Part shown: positions 1 to 6,886 of the stretch, one piece after another | How the letters are laid out: each line of letters opens with the position of its first letter | How positions within the stretch are numbered: the stretch's first letter is position 1 | Origin: an uncultured Holophagaceae bacterium | GTDB lineage: Bacteria; Acidobacteriota; Holophagae; Holophagales; Holophagaceae | Direction of reading: 5' to 3' | Length of the DNA: 10,898 nucleotides | Assembly (NCBI GenBank): GCA_903890595.1 | Contig: CAITBU010000023.1 | Span: forward strand, 1-10,898 | The notes under the pieces: model-generated | Told to the model about the DNA's origin: nothing | Database searches by the model: none | The model's input: only the letters and a program-made list of their open reading frames with translations | Made by a program: the position numbers and the translations under genes

Positions 1-921
1 GGCACCTCCAGGGCCTGCACCCGCTGTGGCATGCTCGCGTCCCTCATCTCGTCCCGCGGGGAAGGCGTGGCCGCCACCGGAGAGTGGCTGGCCAGCGTTC
101 GCCGGGGTGGCCGCCTGGAGGCCCGGGAGTTCCGGGTCCGCTCCATGCCCCTGGCAGTAGGGGGCCATGGCCTGACCCTGATGACCTTCCAGGACACCAG
201 CGCCGAGAAGCGCCGGGATGCCCTCGAGCGGGTCTTTATCCACGACCTCATGCAGTCCCTCAAGGGCCTCCAGTCCTGGTCCGAGATGCTCCAGGGTGCG
301 GGCGCTGACCCCCTCCAGGTGGCTGAGCGGGTCATCGAGATGGCCGACCACCTGCGCTCGGAGGTCGAAGCCCAGCATCGGCTGCTGCAGGCCGAGTGTG
401 GGGACGTTGTATCCGTGGTCCTGGAGGCCACTGCCGCCCAGGTCCTGGATGACCTGGAGCACTCCCTGGGGCCCGAAGCTGCTATGAGGCTGCTCCGGGT
501 GCCCTCCAAGCTGGAAGACCTGCCTCTGCGCACGGACCTCGTGGCGCTTGGCCGGGTGCTGTCCAACATGGCCCACAACGCCTTCGAGGCCATGCCCCTG
601 GGGGGCCAGGCCTGTGTCTGGTTCGAGCTCCGGGAGGAACGGCCCACCTTCGTGGTCCAGAATCCCGGCTGCATGCCCCCAGAGGTGGCCGACTGCGTCT
701 TCCACCGCTCCTTCAGCACCAAGTCGGACCGGGGCAGGGGCCTTGGAACCTACGGCATGAAGGTGCTGGGCGAGACGGTCCTGGGGGGCAAGGTGGGCTT
801 CACCAGCACCTGGGAAACGGGCACCCAGTTCTTCATTGAGCTGCCAGCGGGTATGCTGATCCCTCGATGCCTGCCCACCGACCCCGCCCGTTCAGCCGGG
901 ATATCTTCTTCCGAGCGCTGA
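1..921 (+). CDS. Sensor histidine kinase, C-terminal part (5' end outside window)
   Basis: The reading frame is already open at base 1, so this is the tail of a longer gene and the ATG at 31 is probably internal. The first codons carry a C-x2-C-G motif (Cys codons 16-18 and 25-27), which resembles the end of PAS domains in a group of bacterial sensor kinases (recalled, not checked). A dimerisation helix follows, with the probable phospho-accepting His in FIHDLMQSL (codon 241-243). A GHKL ATPase domain comes next: an N box NMAHNAFEAM (about 565-594), a G1-like QNPGCMP in place of the usual DxGxG, an F-box FHRSFSTK, and a G2 box GRGLGTYG (733-756). The protein should autophosphorylate and pass phosphate to a response regulator. 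No regulator is visible here, so its signal and partner are unknown. Its last 55 bp overlap the next gene. Confidence 0.85.
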   Translation, partial: GTSRACTRCGMLASLISSRGEGVAATGEWLASVRRGGRLEAREFRVRSMPLAVGGHGLTLMTFQDTSAEKRRDALERVFIHDLMQSLKGLQSWSEMLQGAGADPLQVAERVIEMADHLRSEVEAQHRLLQAECGDVVSVVLEATAAQVLDDLEHSLGPEAAMRLLRVPSKLEDLPLRTDLVALGRVLSNMAHNAFEAMPLGGQACVWFELREERPTFVVQNPGCMPPEVADCVFHRSFSTKSDRGRGLGTYGMKVLGETVLGGKVGFTSTWETGTQFFIELPAGMLIPRCLPTDPARSAGISSSER

Positions 922-1157
922 GGTTCTTCTACCTGCTCTGGGGCGGGATGTTGTTGTCGACCCTGGCGATCTATGGCCGGCTGCGGCTGCCCTCCCTTTT
1001 TTGGGAGTGGCCCGAGGTCTGCCGAGGCTTGATGGGCCCCTGGGGCCGCGCCCTGGCCCTGGGCCTCGGCCTGGTGATGTGCCTGGCGGCCCTGCTGGAG
1101 ATCTGGGAGCTGGTGGACCGGTTGCTGGTTCGCTTCATGGGCGAGTCGGAGCACTGA
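867..1157 (+). CDS. Small membrane protein of unknown function, two predicted helices
   Basis: I do not recognise this family. The 96-residue product has a basic N terminus (MPAHRPRPFSRD), one hydrophobic stretch at about residues 14-37 (FFRALRFFYLLWGGMLLSTL) and a second at about 60-80 (ALALGLGLVMCLAALLEIW). It ends in a charged tail, so a two-helix inner-membrane protein is likely. It starts inside the histidine-kinase gene in another frame, overlapping by 55 bp, which suggests translational coupling. No good ribosome-binding site precedes the ATG at 867. An in-frame ATG at 948 (residue 28) sits just after a G-rich stretch and is an alternative start; it would shorten the first helix. The hydrophobic pattern and open frame favour a real gene, but similarity evidence is lacking. 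Confidence 0.55.
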   Translation: MPAHRPRPFSRDIFFRALRFFYLLWGGMLLSTLAIYGRLRLPSLFWEWPEVCRGLMGPWGRALALGLGLVMCLAALLEIWELVDRLLVRFMGESEH

Positions 1158-1290
1158 CCCCCCGGGTCCCCTGACAGGTGACCTCGGAGGAATGCGCTTG
1201 GTGATTCGGGCGCTTTTGGCGATGCTGGAACCTTGGGCGTGAACCCTTTCCTGGTTCGGGTCATTCAGAATGCATCGGAGGCAGTGCGAC

Positions 1291-2640
1291 ATGGCTCATG
1301 CGGTTCGTGGATTCTTCAGTGCGGGACTTCTGCTGGGTGCGGGAGCCCTGCCCGTCGCAGCCCAGAGCCTGGCCCTGCCGGCGGCGGACCCTGTGGGCAT
1401 CAGCCGGAGCGGGGTGCAGGTTGCCTACGGCTACAGCCTGGAGGCGGCGGCCACCAATCCAGCCCTCCTGGTCTCCCTGCGGGAAAAGTCCGGAGCCTAC
1501 CTCAGCGTGGGCCTGGAGATGGCGAGCAGTCAGCAGAGCCTAGAATCGAGCCAGAACGGCTTCTTCAGCAGCGACCGGAACCGCAGTATCGGTGCTTTCG
1601 GCCTGGCGCTCCGACAGTCACCCACCCTCACCTTGGGCCTGAAGCTGGATGAACCCTTCCTTCGTCATGGCCGCCTCCCCGGCGATGCCCCCACGCGCTA
1701 CCTGGGCGACAGCATCGACCTGTCGGCACGGCGCCTGGAGGGTCAGGCCGCCTGGGCTCTCAACCCGACCCTGTCTGTGGGAGTGGGCCTGGGCGTGGCT
1801 CGCCTGTCCTACGGCTCCAGCACCGTGGTGCGCCTGGGTGTACCCAACACGACCACGAGCCTGACGGATGGCCTGGTGGAGCAACGGATCGGGGAAAACG
1901 GCAACAAGGTGGTACCCAGCTACTCCCTGGGCGTCCGGTGGGCCATCAGCCCCCGCTGGACCCTGGGCTTCGTCCACCAGTCCGGGCTCAAGGGCGACCT
2001 GGACCTCAAGGCCCACTTCCAAGACGCACCCCTGGGCTACTACGCCAACGATGGCCTGAGCCTGGCTCCCCTCGGCACGGTCCCCCGGGCCACGGCCCTG
2101 CTGGCGGCCTCCACAGCATCCGCTGGCAACGGCACCCTGGAGCTGCCCTCCCGGACCACCGTGGGCATGCGCCACCGGACCCACCCCATGGTCACCTGGG
2201 AAGCAGATCTCTCCTGGACTTCCGGCGGCCTGCGGATGCCCGGCTTTGCCACGGCCCGCACCTCGCTGGGGACGGCCACCGCCCCCTCACCGCTGCCTCA
2301 GGGCAAGGGCCATTTGGGGGCCGGTGCCTCCACCGAGATTGAGCTGGGCAAGCTCTGGACGCTCCGGGCGGGCATCTTTCTGGACCAGCGCAGCATCGAG
2401 TCCAGCCGCACGGAGCCCCTCCTGGGCGGCAGCCGGACCGCTGGCTTCTCCGTCGGCGCCGGCTATCGCGTGTTCGGCGGTGAGCTGAACCTGGGCTACC
2501 AGTACCGGCAGAGCGAGGACCAGGACAGCCGCCAGCTGGACGGTGTCTGGAGCTCCACGGGCTTCCGCAACGTCGGTACCCGCCTCCGCGTCGAGGGCAT
2601 GGGCCACCTGGTGGCCCTCGGGTTCAAGAAGACCTTCTAG
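1291..2640 (+). CDS. Outer-membrane transport protein, FadL/TodX (OMPP1) family
   Basis: The product is a 449-residue predicted beta-barrel. I chose the ATG at 1291 because GGAGG at 1277-1281 lies 9 nt upstream and a clean signal peptide follows (MAHAVRGFFSAGLLLGAGAL, then PVAA with cleavage before QS). The in-frame ATG at 1270 would add seven polar residues before the signal and lacks such a site. The mature part has an AATNPALL motif like the NPA segment near the FadL N terminus, then alternating amphipathic strands such as SYSLGVRWAISPRWTLGFVH and TVGMRHRTHPMVTWEADLSW. It ends in a Phe, as expected for BAM-inserted barrels. FadL-family proteins pass hydrophobic molecules such as fatty acids or aromatics across the outer membrane; the substrate cannot be read from sequence. 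It lies 13 nt before rlmB and is probably co-transcribed with it. Confidence 0.8.
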   Translation: MAHAVRGFFSAGLLLGAGALPVAAQSLALPAADPVGISRSGVQVAYGYSLEAAATNPALLVSLREKSGAYLSVGLEMASSQQSLESSQNGFFSSDRNRSIGAFGLALRQSPTLTLGLKLDEPFLRHGRLPGDAPTRYLGDSIDLSARRLEGQAAWALNPTLSVGVGLGVARLSYGSSTVVRLGVPNTTTSLTDGLVEQRIGENGNKVVPSYSLGVRWAISPRWTLGFVHQSGLKGDLDLKAHFQDAPLGYYANDGLSLAPLGTVPRATALLAASTASAGNGTLELPSRTTVGMRHRTHPMVTWEADLSWTSGGLRMPGFATARTSLGTATAPSPLPQGKGHLGAGASTEIELGKLWTLRAGIFLDQRSIESSRTEPLLGGSRTAGFSVGAGYRVFGGELNLGYQYRQSEDQDSRQLDGVWSSTGFRNVGTRLRVEGMGHLVALGFKKTF

Positions 2641-2653
2641 AAAGCGAGTCCCC

Positions 2654-3415
2654 ATGCGATTCCCCGGCCCCCATGCCTGCGAGGAGGCCCTCGCTCGCGG
2701 GGAGCTGCACACCCTCTGGATTGCCCCCGCCGCTTGGGGGCGCCTGTCCAAACTGGTCGCCGCTGCCCGGGAGGCCGGTGTGGTCATCCACCGGGAGCCC
2801 ATGGAGGGACTCGACCGGCGCAGCCCAGACCAGCGCCACCAGGGCATCCTGGGCGAGGGCGGGGCCTTCGCCTACGCTGAGTTCGACGCCATCGCCGCCC
2901 GGGTGGTGGAGAAGGGCTCTGCAGCCCTGGTGCTGGCCCTGGACGGGGTCACGGACCCTCACAACCTGGGGGCCGTCCTCCGCTCGGCCGCTGCGGCGGG
3001 GGTGGATGGGGTGATTTTGCCGGAGCGCCGCTCGGCTGCCATCAACGAGACTGTGGTCCGCGCCAGCGCTGGTACGGCCGGCCGGGTACCGGTCTGCCGG
3101 GTGGTGAACCTGGGGCGGGCCCTGGACGATCTGAAGCAGGCCGGGGCCTGGGTCTACGGTCTGGCGGCAGGGGAGGGTAGCCAGAACTACCTGGGCGAAG
3201 CCTTTGACCGGGCCACGGTGTTGGTGCTGGGTGCGGAGGGCGAGGGACTGCATCTGAAAATTCGTGAGCGCTGTGACGGCCTCCTGCACATTCCCATGCC
3301 CGGTGGGGTCGACAGCCTCAACGTCTCGGCCGCAGCAGCGGTGGCCCTCTTCCGGGTGCTGGCGCGGCGCGGCGACAGTGCTGGTGGCGGGTTGCCCGAG
3401 GAAGTTTTTCCTTGA
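2654..3415 (+). CDS. rlmB: TrmH/SpoU-family 23S rRNA (guanosine-2'-O)-methyltransferase, RlmB-type
   Basis: The 253-residue length fits RlmB (about 245-250), which methylates the 2'-O of G2251 in the 23S rRNA P-loop using S-adenosylmethionine. The three SPOUT motifs are present: motif 1 DGVTDPHNLGAVLRSA (residues 97-112, with the conserved Asn104 and Arg110), motif 2 GAEGEGL (193-199) and motif 3 IPMPGGVDSLNVSAA (from 213), which forms the trefoil knot that binds the cofactor. The N-terminal part, about 1-75, fits the RNA-recognition domain (GPHACEEALARG, then RHQGI). The ATG at 2654 starts the family match; upstream in-frame codons overlap the porin gene and look like out-of-frame porin sequence. 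The ribosome-binding site is weak, so translation may be coupled to the preceding gene. Another TrmH-family specificity, such as a tRNA target, is possible. Confidence 0.85.
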   Translation: MRFPGPHACEEALARGELHTLWIAPAAWGRLSKLVAAAREAGVVIHREPMEGLDRRSPDQRHQGILGEGGAFAYAEFDAIAARVVEKGSAALVLALDGVTDPHNLGAVLRSAAAAGVDGVILPERRSAAINETVVRASAGTAGRVPVCRVVNLGRALDDLKQAGAWVYGLAAGEGSQNYLGEAFDRATVLVLGAEGEGLHLKIRERCDGLLHIPMPGGVDSLNVSAAAAVALFRVLARRGDSAGGGLPEEVFP

Positions 3416-3440
3416 GACCCCCGCTGTGCCGTGATACCTT
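3412..3440 (+). promoter_or_regulatory. Probable sigma-70 promoter for the tRNA-tuf operon
   Basis: A -35-like TTGAGA (3412-3417) is followed by a 17-nt spacer and TACCTT (3435-3440). A TG one base before the -10 gives an extended -10. An AT-rich patch, AAGTTTTTCC (3402-3411), lies immediately upstream like an UP element. The -35 overlaps the rlmB stop codon. The -10 matches consensus at only three of six positions, so this is a candidate. Transcription would start near 3447, within a palindrome. Confidence 0.45.
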
Positions 3441-3445
3441 TCGTA

Positions 3446-3460
3446 TTCCCTGTCAGGGAA
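3446..3460. promoter_or_regulatory. Palindrome TTCCCTG-T-CAGGGAA at the predicted transcription start
   Basis: Two perfect 7-base arms flank a single T. The palindrome lies 5 nt after the candidate -10 box of the tRNA-tuf promoter. It could be an operator, or the RNA could fold into a 5-bp stem at the extreme 5' end of the transcript. No known regulator site was recognised. Confidence 0.35.
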
Positions 3461-3574
3461 GCCCTGCCTCGCAGAGTGCCTGATATGGAGCCCCGTTAGG
3501 GACTCTTTTGGGAGGCTTTCCGGACCATTGGAAAGTCACATTGACAAGCCCCGGGAGGGGCGACGGGAAAGCAC

Positions 3575-3661
3575 GCCGAGATGGCCGAGTGGTTAATGGC
3601 AGCAGACTGTAAATCTGCCACGCATCGCGTTACGGAGGTTCGAATCCTTCTCTCGGCACCA
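3575..3661 (+). tRNA. tRNA-Tyr (anticodon GTA)
   Basis: The acceptor stem GCCGAGA (3575-3581) pairs with TCTCGGC (3651-3657), followed by A and an encoded CCA. The anticodon stem GCAGA/TCTGC encloses CTGTAAA, with anticodon GTA at 3609-3611. The long variable arm (about 3619-3633) is typical of class II tRNA-Tyr. The T arm is GGAGG-TTCGAAT-CCTTC with one G.U pair. It is the first tRNA of the cluster leading to tuf. Confidence 0.97.
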
Positions 3662-3705
3662 ATCCCCGGCAGGTTTGGGGATGACTGTCCCGTTTTACCT
3701 TCCAC

Positions 3706-3782
<77 letters not shown>

Positions 3783-3795
3783 TCCTCCCTCGTCC

Positions 3796-3811
3796 GCCGG
3801 ACCACTCCGGC
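3796..3811 (+). other. Hairpin in the tRNA-Gly / tRNA-Thr spacer
   Basis: GCCGGA and TCCGGC pair perfectly around a CCAC tetraloop, and C3795-G3812 can extend the stem to 7 bp. There is no U-tract, so it is not a terminator. It may separate the two tRNA precursors for processing; that role is inferred. Confidence 0.4.
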
Positions 3812-3829
3812 GAGGCGGCAAGGTTCAAG

Positions 3830-3904
<75 letters not shown>

Positions 3905-3955
3905 CCCTTACATTCGTTCCCCCCTTTCTTCTCTCCCACCATCCAGGAGGCATTT

Positions 3956-5149
3956 GTGGCCAAAGAGAAATTTGATCGTTCCAAGACGCACGTCAACATC
4001 GGCACCATCGGACACGTGGATCACGGCAAAACCACGCTGACCGCCGCCATCACCTACGTGCTCTCCAAGAAGTTCGGTGGCGAGACCAAGTCCTACGACC
4101 AGATCGACTCCGCTCCGGAGGAGAAGGCCCGCGGGATCACGATTAACACCGCCCACGTCGAGTACCAGACCGAGAAGCGCCACTACGCGCATGTCGACTG
4201 CCCCGGCCACGCTGACTACATCAAGAACATGATCACGGGCGCTGCCCAGATGGACGGCGCCATTCTGGTGGTCGCGGCCACTGACGGCCCTATGCCCCAG
4301 ACCCGTGAGCACATCCTCCTGGCCCGCCAGGTCGGCGTGCCCTACATCGTGGTCTTCATGAACAAGGTCGACATCGCCGATCCCGAGCTCACCGAGCTGG
4401 TCGAGATGGAGATCCGTGACCTGCTGTCCTCCTACCAGTTCCCCGGCGACGATATCCCCATCGTCAAGGGCTCCGCCCGCCTGGCTCTGGATCACGCCGA
4501 GACCCCCGACCATCCGGACTGCCAGTGCATCCATGAGCTCATGGCTGCCGTCGACGCCTACATCCCGGATCCGGCTCGCGCCATCGACAAGCCCTTCATC
4601 ATGCCCGTCGAGGACGTGTTCACCATCACCGGCCGCGGCACCGTGGTGACCGGCCGCATCGAGGCTGGCATCGTTCGGGTTGGCGAGGAAATCGAGATCA
4701 TCGGCCTCAAGGACACCGTCAAGAAGATCGTGACCGGCGTCGAGATGTTCCGTAAGTCCCTGGACCAGGGCCAGGCTGGCGACAACGCTGGCATCCTGCT
4801 CCGCGGCGTGGAGCGCAAGGACGTGGAGCGCGGTCAGGTGCTTGCCAAGCCCGGCAGCATCACCCCCCACACCAAGTTCAACGCCCAGGTGTACGTGCTG
4901 ACGAAGGAGGAGGGCGGTCGCCACACTCCCTTCTTCAACAAGTACCGTCCCCAGTTCTACTTCCGCACCACTGACGTGACCGGCTCCATCGAGCTCGAGG
5001 CCGGCCGTGAGATGGTGATGCCCGGTGACAACGTCACGCTGACCGTCGAACTGATCCAGCCCATCGCCATGGTCAAGGGTCTCAAGTTCGCCATCCGTGA
5101 GGGTGGTCGTACGGTGGGTGCAGGCAACGTGGGCGAGATCCTGGCCTAA
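3956..5149 (+). CDS. tuf: Translation elongation factor Tu
   Basis: The 397-residue GTPase delivers aminoacyl-tRNA to the ribosomal A site. The start is a GTG at 3956, set by AGGAGG at 3945-3950 (5 nt away) and by the family N terminus MAKEKFDRSKTHVN. G1 is GHVDHGKT (residues 19-26), the switch I region contains RGITI (59-63), G3 is DCPGH (81-85), with the catalytic His85, and G4 is NKVD (136-139). Domains 2 and 3 follow (PVEDVFTITGRGTVVTGRIE onward) and the protein ends GAGNVGEILA. It sits 51 nt after tRNA-Thr, behind a pyrimidine-rich leader (about 3916-3944), and is probably transcribed with the tRNAs as in the classic tRNA-tufB operon. Whether a second tuf copy exists cannot be seen here. 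Confidence 0.98.
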   Translation: MAKEKFDRSKTHVNIGTIGHVDHGKTTLTAAITYVLSKKFGGETKSYDQIDSAPEEKARGITINTAHVEYQTEKRHYAHVDCPGHADYIKNMITGAAQMDGAILVVAATDGPMPQTREHILLARQVGVPYIVVFMNKVDIADPELTELVEMEIRDLLSSYQFPGDDIPIVKGSARLALDHAETPDHPDCQCIHELMAAVDAYIPDPARAIDKPFIMPVEDVFTITGRGTVVTGRIEAGIVRVGEEIEIIGLKDTVKKIVTGVEMFRKSLDQGQAGDNAGILLRGVERKDVERGQVLAKPGSITPHTKFNAQVYVLTKEEGGRHTPFFNKYRPQFYFRTTDVTGSIELEAGREMVMPGDNVTLTVELIQPIAMVKGLKFAIREGGRTVGAGNVGEILA

Positions 5150-5181
5150 AGCCTGATCCGCCCTCCGACTTAGGAGGTCCC

Positions 5182-5331
5182 ATGCGCGACATCGTTCACC
5201 TTCAGTGCCAGGGGTGCAAACGCAAGAACTACAGCACCACCAAGAACAAGAAGACCACCACAGGCAAGCTTGAGTTCAACAAGTTCTGCCGGTTCTGTGT
5301 TGGTGTCCGGGTTCACCGAGAGGCCAAGTAG
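5182..5331 (+). CDS. rpmG: 50S ribosomal protein L33
   Basis: The 49-residue protein reads MRDIVHLQCQGCKRKNYSTT at its start and ends in VRVHREAK. It carries CQGC near residues 9-12 and CRFC near 37-40, so this is the zinc-binding (C+) form of L33, a small large-subunit protein near the E site. A strong AGGAGG at 5172-5177 lies 4 nt before the ATG. It follows tuf by 32 nt and precedes tRNA-Trp by 55 nt, consistent with co-transcription with tuf. Confidence 0.96.
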   Translation: MRDIVHLQCQGCKRKNYSTTKNKKTTTGKLEFNKFCRFCVGVRVHREAK

Positions 5332-5386
5332 GCTTTCGGACCCGAGGTGATCGCCCGGCCCCGCGAGGTGTTCGGGCGGTCTCCAC

Positions 5387-5462
5387 AGGGGAGTAGCTCA
5401 GTTGGTAGAGCAGCGGACTCCAAATCCGCAGGTCGCGGGTTCGAAGCCTGTCTCCCCTGCCA
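5387..5462 (+). tRNA. tRNA-Trp (anticodon CCA)
   Basis: The acceptor stem AGGGGAG (5387-5393) pairs with CTCCCCT (5452-5458), followed by G and an encoded CCA. The anticodon stem GCGGA/TCCGC encloses CTCCAAA, with anticodon CCA at 5420-5422. The T stem contains two G.U pairs. tRNA-Trp between rpmG and secE is a common arrangement in bacteria. Confidence 0.97.
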
Positions 5463-5468
5463 CATTCC

Positions 5469-5503
5469 GGCCCCGGCGATCCTGCTCGGGGCCAGGTTTT
5501 TCT
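5469..5503 (+). terminator. Probable intrinsic terminator or attenuator after tRNA-Trp
   Basis: A perfect 7-bp stem, GGCCCCG (5469-5475) with CGGGGCC (5487-5493), is followed after AGG by TTTTTCT (5497-5503). It begins 6 nt after the tRNA CCA end and stops 28 nt before secE. The T-tract is offset by three bases, so termination may be partial, letting some transcription into secE-nusG. Confidence 0.6.
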
Positions 5504-5531
5504 GATCCATGTCCATTTTTCGGGGTCCAAC

Positions 5532-5726
5532 TTGATCAGCGCCATCAAGCAGCAGGCCAAGGAACTCTCAGCGGAACTCAACCGCGTGGACTGGCCAACG
5601 AAGGACAAGGTGATGTCCTCGGCCTGGACCGTGGTGGTGATCTCCCTGTTTGTGGGAGCTTTCCTCTGGTCCGTGGACTGGGTCCTCTCCAAAGGCTTCG
5701 CGGTTTTCTTTCTGAAGACTCGCTGA
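5532..5726 (+). CDS. secE: Preprotein translocase subunit SecE
   Basis: The 64-residue protein is the short single-helix form of SecE, which clamps SecY in the inner-membrane translocon. It has the amphipathic helix and conserved turn AELNRVDWPTKDKV (about residues 14-27), then one membrane span (AWTVVVISLFVGAFLWSVDW, about 31-50). The only start that keeps the whole conserved N terminus is TTG at 5532, since no upstream in-frame ATG or GTG exists and the next ATG (codon 28) would delete the helix. The ribosome-binding site is weak (GGGG at 5522-5525, 6 nt away). TTG plus a weak site suggests modest translation. It precedes nusG by 13 nt, the usual secE-nusG pairing. Confidence 0.93.
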   Translation: MISAIKQQAKELSAELNRVDWPTKDKVMSSAWTVVVISLFVGAFLWSVDWVLSKGFAVFFLKTR

Positions 5727-5739
5727 AGCGGAGGCAGGC

Positions 5740-6372
5740 ATGACTGAACTTGTGAGTACCCCCCAGGACACCCCCGCACAGCCTCAGGGCAGCCAGCTCC
5801 GGTGGTTCATCATCCACACCTACTCGGGCTACGAAGCCAAGGTGATGGAGCATCTCCGTCAGCGCATCAAGATGGAAGAGCGCTCCGAGAGCTTCGGCGA
5901 CATCCAGATCCCCGAGGAGACCTACGAGGAGATGAAGGTCGATGCCAAGACTGGGAAGAAGGAGCGCATCACCAAGAAGCGCAAGTCCTTCCCTGGTTAC
6001 CTCCTGGTGCAGATCGGCGTCGAGCAGCGGACCGATGGCTCCGTCGAGATGGCGGATGTGGACTGGCACCTGGTGCGCAACACCCCGAAGGTCACCAGCT
6101 TCGTGGGGGCCAACAAGAAGCGCCCCACGCCGCTGACCGAGGATGAGGTCCGCCAGATCATGCACCACACGGAAGAGACGCAGGAGAAGCCCAAGCCGAA
6201 ATACCACTTTGAGAAGGGCGAAAAGGTCCGTATCATAGATGGCCCCTTCGCAAACTTTGAAGGGGATGTGGATGAGATCCACGAAGAGCGCTCCACCATC
6301 AAGGTGATGGTGACGGTGTTCGGTCGTAGCACCCCCGTGGAGCTCGACTTTATCCAGGTGGAAAAGCGCTGA
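5740..6372 (+). CDS. nusG: Transcription termination/antitermination factor NusG
   Basis: The 210-residue protein binds RNA polymerase through its NGN domain and Rho or ribosomal protein S10 through its KOW domain. The NGN domain starts at RWFIIHTYSGYE (from residue 21) and includes SFPGYLLVQI and VRNTPKVTSFVGA. The KOW domain begins at FEKGEKVRIIDGPFANFEG and ends PVELDFIQVEKR. The first 20 residues, rich in Pro, Gln and Thr, form a tail absent from the E. coli protein. The NGN domain also has a charged Lys-rich loop (VDAKTGKKERITKKRK) before FPGY, a spot where length varies between phyla. GGAGG at 5730-5734 lies 5 nt before the ATG. rplK follows after 69 nt. Confidence 0.97.
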   Translation: MTELVSTPQDTPAQPQGSQLRWFIIHTYSGYEAKVMEHLRQRIKMEERSESFGDIQIPEETYEEMKVDAKTGKKERITKKRKSFPGYLLVQIGVEQRTDGSVEMADVDWHLVRNTPKVTSFVGANKKRPTPLTEDEVRQIMHHTEETQEKPKPKYHFEKGEKVRIIDGPFANFEGDVDEIHEERSTIKVMVTVFGRSTPVELDFIQVEKR

Positions 6373-6441
6373 AGCCCTTTTCACACCCTTTAAGGCGGCC
6401 GTCGCCGGCATTCGTCGGAATCAGTCGCAGGAGAACAAGAC

Positions 6442-6873
6442 ATGGCTAAGAAGATCACTGGATACATCAAGCTGCAGCTGCCCGCAGGCGAGGCCACCCC
6501 GGCCCCTCCCGTCGGTCCCGCGCTGGGCCAGCACGGCGTCAACATCATGGAGTTCGTGAAGCAGTTCAATGCCAAGTCCGTGGGCCAGGTCGAGAAGGGC
6601 ACCATCCTTCCCGTGGTCATCACGGTCTTTGCTGACCGCAGCTTCAGCTTCATTCTGAAGACCCCTCCTGCCGCCGTGCTCATCAAGAAGAAGCTCGGCC
6701 TGGACAAGGGCAGTGCCACCCCCAACAAGACCAAGGTTGGCAAGATCACCCGCGAGCAGCTCGAGGAGATCGCCAAGGTCAAGATGCCCGACCTCACCGC
6801 CGGCAGCCTCGAGGCCGCCGTCCGCTCCATCGCTGGCTCCGCCCGCTCCATGGGCGTCGACGTCATCGGCTAG
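6442..6873 (+). CDS. rplK: 50S ribosomal protein L11
   Basis: The 143-residue protein is the GTPase-centre protein that binds the 1070 region of 23S rRNA together with L10. The N-terminal domain has the proline-rich thiostrepton-site segment PAPPVGPALGQHGVNIMEF (residues 20-38). The C-terminal rRNA-binding domain ends with LEAAVRSIAGSARSMGVDVIG, the family signature. AGGAG at 6429-6433 precedes the ATG by 8 nt. It is separated from rplA by 266 nt, which is unusual because the two genes are normally almost contiguous. Confidence 0.98.
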   Translation: MAKKITGYIKLQLPAGEATPAPPVGPALGQHGVNIMEFVKQFNAKSVGQVEKGTILPVVITVFADRSFSFILKTPPAAVLIKKKLGLDKGSATPNKTKVGKITREQLEEIAKVKMPDLTAGSLEAAVRSIAGSARSMGVDVIG

Positions 6874-6886
6874 TCCTCGCTGAATT

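Noticed and set aside
1198..1217. Sigma-54-like TTGG...GC spacing before the porin gene
   Set aside because: The GG and GC have the right spacing, but the surrounding bases do not match the TGGCAC/TTGC consensus.
1192..1242. 16-codon open frame (MRLVIRALLAMLEPWA) after CGGAGG in the gap before the porin gene
   Set aside because: The ribosome-binding site is only 1 nt from the ATG, too close to work well, and the peptide is too short to judge. Recorded only because the gap is otherwise empty.
3541..3546. Perfect TTGACA upstream of tRNA-Tyr
   Set aside because: No -10-like hexamer occurs at 16-18 nt spacing; the region is G-rich and runs straight into the tRNA.
3548..3561. GCCCC-GGGA-GGGGC hairpin before tRNA-Tyr
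   Set aside because: It is a 5-bp stem with no following T-tract, inside what should be the tRNA leader; unlikely to be a terminator.
5352..5378. CGCCCG/CGGGCG inverted repeat between rpmG and tRNA-Trp
   Set aside because: It is a short stem with a 15-nt loop and no T-tract, in GC-rich sequence; chance is likely.
6373..6441. Possible L1-binding leader or promoter before rplK
   Set aside because: Only 4-bp stems (for example GGCG/CGCC) and no convincing -35/-10 pair were found in the 69-nt gap.
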